Made by a program: the position numbers and the translations under genes
The notes under the pieces: generated by a model
Told to the model about the DNA's origin: nothing
Seen by the model: the letters and a program-made list of their open reading frames with translations, nothing else
Database searches by the model: none
Assembly: GCA_905209455.1 (NCBI GenBank)
Contig: CAJLTA010000005.1
Location: forward strand, 1 to 64,000
Source of the DNA: an uncultured Collinsella sp.
Lineage (GTDB): Bacteria; Actinomycetota; Coriobacteriia; Coriobacteriales; Coriobacteriaceae
Direction: 5' to 3'
Length of the DNA stretch: 64,000 bases
Shown: positions 60,901-64,000 of the stretch, piece by piece
How the letters are laid out: each line of letters starts with the position of its first letter
How positions within the stretch are numbered: position 1 is the stretch's first letter

Positions 60901-61261
60901 GTTGTGCTCCACCGCCTTGAGATACTCCTCCGTCTCGCCGGCCGCCTCCATCCTGGCCAGGTCCTCCGGAGCGTTCTGCTCCATGAAGGAATACCGCAGA
61001 CCCCTCACGCCCCTGTACGGGTTCTTCAGCACCGACATGCGCTTCCTCCTCGAAATCATCCCTGTGGGCGAACTCGTCGCCTTCCGCTTGGCTTACATAA
61101 GATTCCTGTTGCGCCCCGAAGTCAAGGGCCAACCTTTGCTGCGCTTCCACGTTATCGGTTTTTTCTTCGGCGGGCGCCACGTAAATCGCTGAATCATCCA
61201 TCGCGAAAAGGGAGATTTGCCCCTCTGCCGCAACAAAGCGCCTCGACGTTCTCCTGGCCAT
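54995..61261 (-). CDS. DarB-like N6-adenine methylase / SF2 helicase fusion (2088 aa)
   Basis: Large antirestriction-type protein of conjugative elements and phages. Methylase part: SAM motif ILEPGCGTGNF (~305) and catalytic GNVPYSD (~370, NPPY-like). Helicase part: HVVGAGKTYTG (~1260), FVDEAHNYKN (~1420), ATGTPVTNTMGELYNM, and GTNVQTRL / QRLGRIRRQRN (~1745). A helical C-terminus ends with acidic repeats. Start ATG 61261 follows GAAAGGGGGCGTAGCGCA; the frame is open to 61312. Residues ~76-180 are encoded where a tnpV-like gene is read in another frame and have antiphase-like Gly/Arg/Gln composition, so that part may not be natural protein or may be an insert. Confidence 0.82.
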   Translation of the reverse strand: MARRTSRRFVAAEGQISLFAMDDSAIYVAPAEEKTDNVEAQQRLALDFGAQQESYVSQAEGDEFAHRDDFEEEAHVGAEEPVQGREGSAVFLHGAERSGGPGQDGGGRRDGGVSQGGGAQLPDEARGATGQLHGELRGDSGVRADRDGRVPVRRLHPQGRQRPEDGRGDRPQRDGVHTLAAHHNTEYLNPDLQAGHSPLERARLNVAALRALKATMGEGREATLEEACAISAYSGWGGAANAFAENPIGGWADVSRDLKELLSEDEFADQRATVLTAFYTPRPVVELIWETLRDAGICDEGRAEILEPGCGTGNFMRCVPVGMDVHVTGVEIDPVSAGLARALCPDHTIVAADIAKCEIPEGSFDAAIGNVPYSDAIKIDGVPLHDYMIKRAVAAVRPGGIVAVLTSRYTMDKAREATRESLARECDLVGMARLPKETFESQAGTSALCDLVVLRKLAEAREITHDNAPAWVRTETNADGFRVNALLASNPSMAVGEQRSEMTAYGPGYALKSGLDAAGIADSARKSLANQAIGAISHTFEGMPDRSAAPEVAQVPIDPALYEFTLGDGGSIWYGNGDTVERFRPAGREAEDRARAMLELRDAARALISLERDPKSTDAAIESGIKALSDRYDRFADRYGRLNDPKNRRVLTMKGYHDCSLGINLFSLEVLDTKKNFVRKADILSKRTVRPQAPLPDRSETPADALAVSYDRTGGVDLALIGRLLGCSVAEAEQRLGDLIVRDPITSRIESSEAYLSGDIGGKLDAIRSMQKKIESDRFDAGESSWLESVSIPPARTPETSAEVARAVAVLMESGLWDTCVHPLTADRAVIASAHVGSLPDSWRDRAFSTWTGEALIAALGELDEGVRISTERRNGYAAISNPLIAALVERSLGYLASRRDFATDGMNTEEVLWRLSTNPRVGPDVLAAALWRADADNTYQTPGPIKNLARSYGIPVDRKSEQEPLSSVLAAAMKADPVPAEFLISHGYRQAGEEAVTRTTRVDWMGDVDQPIPHEELVNPDDLAEYRARRERHMAAFGLTGSDVERLTALRTCEEKLKAVLPRELGPGEIAATLGSPWIPPSFVMSFIEEELELTDGEMTAAKQRKFEVAHEPRTGKWRLTGNATELSLEVLVRYGISSYSPLKVISAVLNGSETKLNKTDPSTGKKVPDPQGTKAAWDRRRLISSAFEKWVWADPDRADVLCRIYNDRYNRLAPRTYDGSYLTFPGMNPDVEMRPHQRAAVARAGQADEGTLVAHVVGAGKTYTGIAMCMEARRLGRANKPLVVVPKHLTEQWASDFAYLYPGSRVLYMGKTESDSADAAREFFGRAANGDWDAVIVSSSRFDMLDLSQERKEVYLKRRRAEFLQAKEDAQENGGTFSVKKLEEEVKKINDKLSKLHSSPKTEGLSFEEIGFDYLFVDEAHNYKNLPTYGLAIAGMTSSKSNRSESLLEKCTYLREIGHGRNIVFATGTPVTNTMGELYNMQRYLAPELLERQGLSSFPSWAFTFGTIEDSMEIKPEGNGFQLKQRFTKFHNLPELMSAYRTFADIVTQETVNLKVPDCEEIHITVPATPEQLEEVKKLGIRGERVRAGNAEGNDNLLAITGDGMKVALDPKLMHPEFEPMEGGKCEVCAREVFKIWEETADMRGAQLVFCDRSTPASGKWNIQDDMRRRLIEAGIPSEQVACVSDAGNDSEKKETLFEKVRSGEVRVLMGSTEKLGTGTNVQTRLAAIHNLDCPWRPSDFEQRLGRIRRQRNLFESVRDFKYVAQGTFDSFLYSTVEHKQRFIGQVFSNKPSVRSMDDIDETRISYSDLAAVASGNPDIKRIQELRSEIMAQSMLKQSHSEMVANMRHQIESRYEPSAACNRRRFELLERDHDVLERANRQRELDKGADIVRVSVGGVSALDRASAIGMIQAAAGDCPIGPVRAIGEFRGLEIVVKKEQTLLERDGTFRYDPFIGLRVKGTADAHWSNHMLPSVTSGSHTVLQQMDGIIEKEAGGIDQARALMERSDKQLEDARRIVVEPWDGEGNLEKLQAELAELEQKELEKGHDESGVDGDRDEDGPAIAESPASVGGRDGSAHPHTSGHGF
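60724..61038 (-). CDS. TnpV-like protein nested in the methylase-helicase gene (104 aa)
   Basis: ATG 61038 has an excellent Shine-Dalgarno (GAGGAGGAAGCGC). The product RGLRYSFMEQNAPEDLARMEAAGETEEYLKAVE ... AQKMAEEIALNETVF follows the TnpV pattern (LKEHRPxLYxxLLxxGxLxEHLxEID ... AxExVxxELIY) of Tn4451-type elements. Its codon usage and composition are far more protein-like than the methylase frame over the same bases. It ends about 11 codons before the point where methylase-like sequence begins. Confidence 0.6.
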   Translation of the reverse strand: MSVLKNPYRGVRGLRYSFMEQNAPEDLARMEAAGETEEYLKAVEHNYLTRLAELQDSCMESCGATPEFAQTAMAECRYDDYIRKADSAQKMAEEIALNETVFTL

Positions 61262-61265
61262 TGCG

Positions 61266-62027
61266 CTACGCCCCCTTTCGAGAGTTGTTGGAGGTTCCGC
61301 GCGCACCGGCATCGAAGGAGGCGAGCATGCTCTTTAGTCGCCTGGTCGTCATGGTTGCCGATTGGCAGCGATCGGCCCGCTCGCCCTGAGAGGGCCGCGC
61401 TCTCGGCTTGCACTCGAATCCCGCCTTCCTGAGGGCGCGGTCGATTCTGCCCGTGGCGCCCCTCACCTGGGCACAGACGCGCTCGATACGTGCGAGAAGA
61501 AGCTCGGTATCCTCCATCGGGACGCGAACCTCCAGGCCGTCATCGATCCCGTAGCGGCGAAGCGTCACGTGGGAGGCAATCGGATCCATGCCCTCAAGGT
61601 CGACGTCTTCGGAGGCCTTCGAGACCGCATCGAGCGCGACCGCATCCCCCTCGACGACGCTGATCGGTGCGGCGCCGGGGCACGAGGTGAGCCCCATATA
61701 AGCGGATGCGGGGTAGACCGTCTCGGGAACGAGTTCGCAATCGAGAGTCAGCTCATCGTCCACCCGTCTGGCGAAGGGAACGAGAATCTCGAATCCGGTC
61801 GGATGCTCCTTTATCTTTGCGCCAAGCATATCGGCGCGCTGCCTGCTGAGGACGGTCGATGTATCGGCATCGGGATGGTCGAGCTTGAATGCCGCAAGGG
61901 CGAGAATTCCCCTCGGGCCCAGTTCGGAGTGCTCGGCCATGGCGTCGAGAATCGTGTCCCAGCCGCGCGGATGGCCCATAACCGCCGCGAGCATCTCGGC
62001 AGGCGCTTCAATGTGGCTCTGTTGCAT
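61266..62027 (-). CDS. Hypothetical protein, possibly ArdC-like (253 aa)
   Basis: GGGGAGGAATTA precedes the ATG. GPRGILALAAFKLDHPDADTSTVLSRQRADMLGAKIKEHPTGFEILVPFARR has the order of the ArdC N-terminal ssDNA-binding domain (LAxxA...QAxxLGGxVRKGEKGxxVxF), but similarity is weak. The C-terminus is basic (RKAGFECKPRARPSQGERADR). It ends 5 bp before the methylase-helicase start, with a presumably coupled role in protecting transferred DNA. Confidence 0.55.
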   Translation of the reverse strand: MQQSHIEAPAEMLAAVMGHPRGWDTILDAMAEHSELGPRGILALAAFKLDHPDADTSTVLSRQRADMLGAKIKEHPTGFEILVPFARRVDDELTLDCELVPETVYPASAYMGLTSCPGAAPISVVEGDAVALDAVSKASEDVDLEGMDPIASHVTLRRYGIDDGLEVRVPMEDTELLLARIERVCAQVRGATGRIDRALRKAGFECKPRARPSQGERADRCQSATMTTRRLKSMLASFDAGARGTSNNSRKGA

Positions 62028-62095
62028 TAATTCCTCCCCGTCTCAGTCAACTACCCATCGATGATGGGGGAGTGCGCCCATGTCGCCCGGCGCGG

Positions 62096-62107
62096 GAACA
62101 AGTGTTC
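62096..62107. promoter_or_regulatory. LexA-box-like palindrome in the conjugation operon
   Basis: GAACAAGTGTTC, identical to the site at 15654, 70 bp upstream of the gene starting at 62027 and downstream of the XRE regulator gene. It could place the methylase-helicase genes under SOS control. Confidence 0.45.
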
Positions 62108-62130
62108 ACCGCGGCAAGGCAGATGAGCCT

Positions 62131-62460
62131 TTAGCCTGACGCCCTATCGGTACCAGCATCCGTCGCCTTCGGAGCCGATGCTATCTCCGCGAGCCTTGTG
62201 AGTCCCGAGGCTATCTCGACCGCGTCTGCGCCCAGCAGCCAGTCGGTGGGTACGCCGAACGTCCTTGAGAGGGCTTTGAGCGAGACGGCCGAGGGCAACC
62301 TGACGCCAGCGAGCCACAGGCCGATCGAGCGCGAAGATTGCCCGATCATCCCCGCAAGCTCATCCTGTCCGATGGCCGTCACCCTCATGAGGGCGGCCAG
62401 GCGTCGGCGAAAGAGCAGCAGGGAAGGTTCGGTTGTGTACGGTCCGGGCGCGTTCTTCAT
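62131..62460 (-). CDS. XRE-family transcriptional regulator (109 aa)
   Basis: Helix-turn-helix of the lambda-repressor type: MRVTAIGQDELAGMIGQSSRSIGLWLAGVRLPSAVSLKALSRTFGVPTDWLLG. No peptidase domain, so not an SOS-cleavable repressor. It follows the preceding gene's stop by 5 nt and is a candidate for control of the transfer operon. Confidence 0.82.
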   Translation of the reverse strand: MKNAPGPYTTEPSLLLFRRRLAALMRVTAIGQDELAGMIGQSSRSIGLWLAGVRLPSAVSLKALSRTFGVPTDWLLGADAVEIASGLTRLAEIASAPKATDAGTDRASG

Positions 62461-62465
62461 CTCGA

Positions 62466-62984
62466 TCAGTACGTCCCGACGTTGAAGCCCTCGCCTTTGG
62501 TGTAGTCGACGGTCACGGGAATCTCCGTCTCGTTGGGGAAGTAGACGCGGATGACCCAGTAGGGGACGTCGGAGCCCTCAGGGCCCATTCCCTGATTGAC
62601 ATCGCTTGACTCGATGAGCGTCTTCTCGGGGACGCCGTATTCGGGGGTCAGGGACGTGAGGTACCTTGCGACCACGTCCTGGAAGCCCGTCTGGGTCATT
62701 CCCTCGGGCAGGTTATCCGGGACGGCGACAATCGAGGGGTCGACCTGCGTCGATTCACCCTTATCGTCCGTGGCGCCGCCTTCCGATTCATCATCCGTGC
62801 CGTAGCCATCGGCACCGACTTCGCCGTCGGGGGCAGCCGATGATTCCACCGCCGCGTTGTCATCTGTCCTGCCTGTGGGCGGAAAGAGTGCGAACGCGAC
62901 GTTGATTGCGATGCAGACTATGATGATGCCTACGCAGGCGAGTATGATCCCTTTCGAATCCAGCTTCCTACCCTTTTTGTACAT
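62466..62984 (-). CDS. Membrane-anchored conjugation protein (172 aa)
   Basis: GGGAAAGGAAGGCTCGCA precedes ATG 62984. Single helix (GIILACVGIIIVCIAINVAFAL, ~12-33), an acidic linker, and a ~85-residue extracytoplasmic domain (TGFQDVVARYLTSLTPEYGV ... YWVIRVYFPNETEIPVTVDY). The size and NTF2-like look fit a TcpC/VirB8-like or accessory transfer protein, but similarity is not decisive. Confidence 0.6.
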   Translation of the reverse strand: MYKKGRKLDSKGIILACVGIIIVCIAINVAFALFPPTGRTDDNAAVESSAAPDGEVGADGYGTDDESEGGATDDKGESTQVDPSIVAVPDNLPEGMTQTGFQDVVARYLTSLTPEYGVPEKTLIESSDVNQGMGPEGSDVPYWVIRVYFPNETEIPVTVDYTKGEGFNVGTY

Positions 62985-63009
62985 TGCGAGCCTTCCTTTC
63001 CCTTGTTGG

Positions 63010-64000
63010 CTATTTGAGTTCGACTCCGCCCATCCATCCCCAGTAGACGCCTGAGCCCTTACCGTAGAAGGCAATGAACTCATCGAGCGTCTTGGTGGTG
63101 ATTGCGCCCTCGTTGCTCATGACCTTGCCGTCACCTATGTAGATGCCGATGTGGCCATAGAGAAGTCCGGGGCTGCCGGTGCCGGGGTGGCTCGCGTCGC
63201 CGACGATCATGCCGACTTTGAGGTCGGCGGGGTTATTGCTATGGCACCATGCCTTGACCATGTCGCATGCGTTGCCGCCGAATGAGCCGACACCCGCCGC
63301 CTTGAATACGTTTGTCACCCACGCGGCGCACCAGTTCAGGCCGGGTGAGGGCGTTGACTTGCAGGCGTTGACGACGGCGAGCTGGGTTCCCGTGGCGCCC
63401 GCCAGGCCCTGGCCCGAGCCGCCGAGGGTGCCGGACGTGATGGCGTTGTAGAAATACTGCGCGTTGGTGTATCGCTGCTCCCAGCCGGAGGGCTTGCCTC
63501 CCACCATCGCGCAACGTTCCCAGCCCATGGCGTAGATCTTCGTCGCGGCCTCGAGATCGGTCGCATCCATGAATGTTTGGTAGTTGTACTTGCCGTTGGC
63601 GCTGTGAAACGAGCCCCACTCATCGTGGTCCGACCAGAACTCGAGCTGGACATCGAGGTCGTACCAGTTCTTGCCATTCTCCTTGGCGAATTGAGCCAGG
63701 CGAAGGCGGCGCCCTCCGTCCCATTGGCCTATACCGGTCGCCTTGTTATATACAGAACCTCTCGAGATGATCTCGTCGTTTGTTTTCGGGCTCTTTCCGT
63801 CCAGCCAATAGGCATACGAACCCATTGCCTGGTCTGCCATCGGGTATATCGCGTGGTTTGCGGAACCCGCTGACTCATGGCAGTAGTTGCCCATGATGGC
63901 CGCGGCATGAATATCATCGCAACCGTGGTCTTTGAGGTACAGGTAGATGGCGAGCTCGGCGCCGCCCAGGCTGCCGCCGTTGCTCGCGCCACCGGCCTGA
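63010..64000 (-). CDS. Conjugation peptidoglycan hydrolase, 5' end beyond the window (at least 330 aa)
   Basis: The frame stays open to the right edge, so the N-terminus is missing. Visible domains: a phage-tail-lysozyme/goose-lysozyme-like domain (IHAAAIMGNYCHESAG with its catalytic Glu; GIGQWDGGRRLRLAQFA) and a C-terminal CHAP/NlpC-type amidase (Cys in LNWCAAWVTNVF, His in GHIGIYIGDG). This two-domain layout is that of VirB1/CwlT-like enzymes opening the wall for Gram-positive type IV secretion. More transfer genes are expected to the right. Confidence 0.85.
   Translation of the reverse strand, partial: QAGGASNGGSLGGAELAIYLYLKDHGCDDIHAAAIMGNYCHESAGSANHAIYPMADQAMGSYAYWLDGKSPKTNDEIISRGSVYNKATGIGQWDGGRRLRLAQFAKENGKNWYDLDVQLEFWSDHDEWGSFHSANGKYNYQTFMDATDLEAATKIYAMGWERCAMVGGKPSGWEQRYTNAQYFYNAITSGTLGGSGQGLAGATGTQLAVVNACKSTPSPGLNWCAAWVTNVFKAAGVGSFGGNACDMVKAWCHSNNPADLKVGMIVGDASHPGTGSPGLLYGHIGIYIGDGKVMSNEGAITTKTLDEFIAFYGKGSGVYWGWMGGVELK

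Overview
The window is high-G+C accessory DNA with no recognisable housekeeping gene. The combination of an actinobacterial IHF-type nucleoid protein (8.9 kb), a Tad pilus locus with DUF192 and GT-C type membrane proteins, Tat-exported surface proteins, a sortase with a VaFE-repeat adhesin, and strong Shine-Dalgarno sequences points to a gut or oral Coriobacteriia (Eggerthella/Collinsella/Olsenella-like actinobacterium). This is inference from gene content, not from a marker gene. The conjugation genes at both ends suggest a large conjugative element or plasmid, or a chromosomal region with an integrated one.

Layout. 0-8.6 kb: a very G+C-rich start, two small hypothetical genes, a non-coding zone (1.8-3.28 kb) with a long hairpin, short hairpins and degenerate octamer arrays (candidate oriT), then mobC-like gene, MOB relaxase, hypothetical, SF2 helicase and class B sortase in an overlapping operon. 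8.9-17.8 kb: IHF-like protein, secreted protein, RelB/YafQ-like toxin-antitoxin, a 1276-residue VaFE adhesin (minus strand), Fic protein. 17.8-26.8 kb: three tandem ~950-residue Tat-exported proteins with identical intergenic hairpins, G9 tracts in two copies, and a decayed fourth copy. 26.8-30.8 kb: small operons, an HNH protein, and a DnaQ-like protein that has lost most of its catalytic residues. 31.0-49.3 kb: a Tad pilus locus (Flp pilin at 31.06 kb, remainder from 40.0 kb) interrupted by a complete type II-A CRISPR-Cas locus: tracrRNA (minus strand), cas9, cas1, cas2, csn2, leader, 15 clear repeats, then about 600 bp of decaying repeats. 49.7-53.7 kb: small genes, a second RelBE-like pair, two candidate type I toxin-antitoxin modules either side of an IS256-family element. 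53.7-64 kb: a minus-strand conjugation operon with peptidoglycan hydrolase (cut by the window end), anchored protein, XRE regulator, a DarB-like methylase-helicase with a tnpV-like gene nested in another frame, and hypothetical genes.

Most notable observations: (1) Cas9 keeps the RuvC triad but has Arg at the HNH catalytic His position and lacks the second HNH Asn, so it looks like a natural nickase; (2) a 20-bp element, TGTCACC-N3-TGGCACCAAA, lies upstream of scattered operons, always pointing toward a gene; (3) seven blocks of a degenerate 8-bp tandem repeat occur in intergenic DNA; (4) two small hydrophobic peptide genes, each facing a convergent candidate antisense RNA; (5) poly-G tracts placed where slippage could switch surface proteins or translation of the gene before the CRISPR locus.
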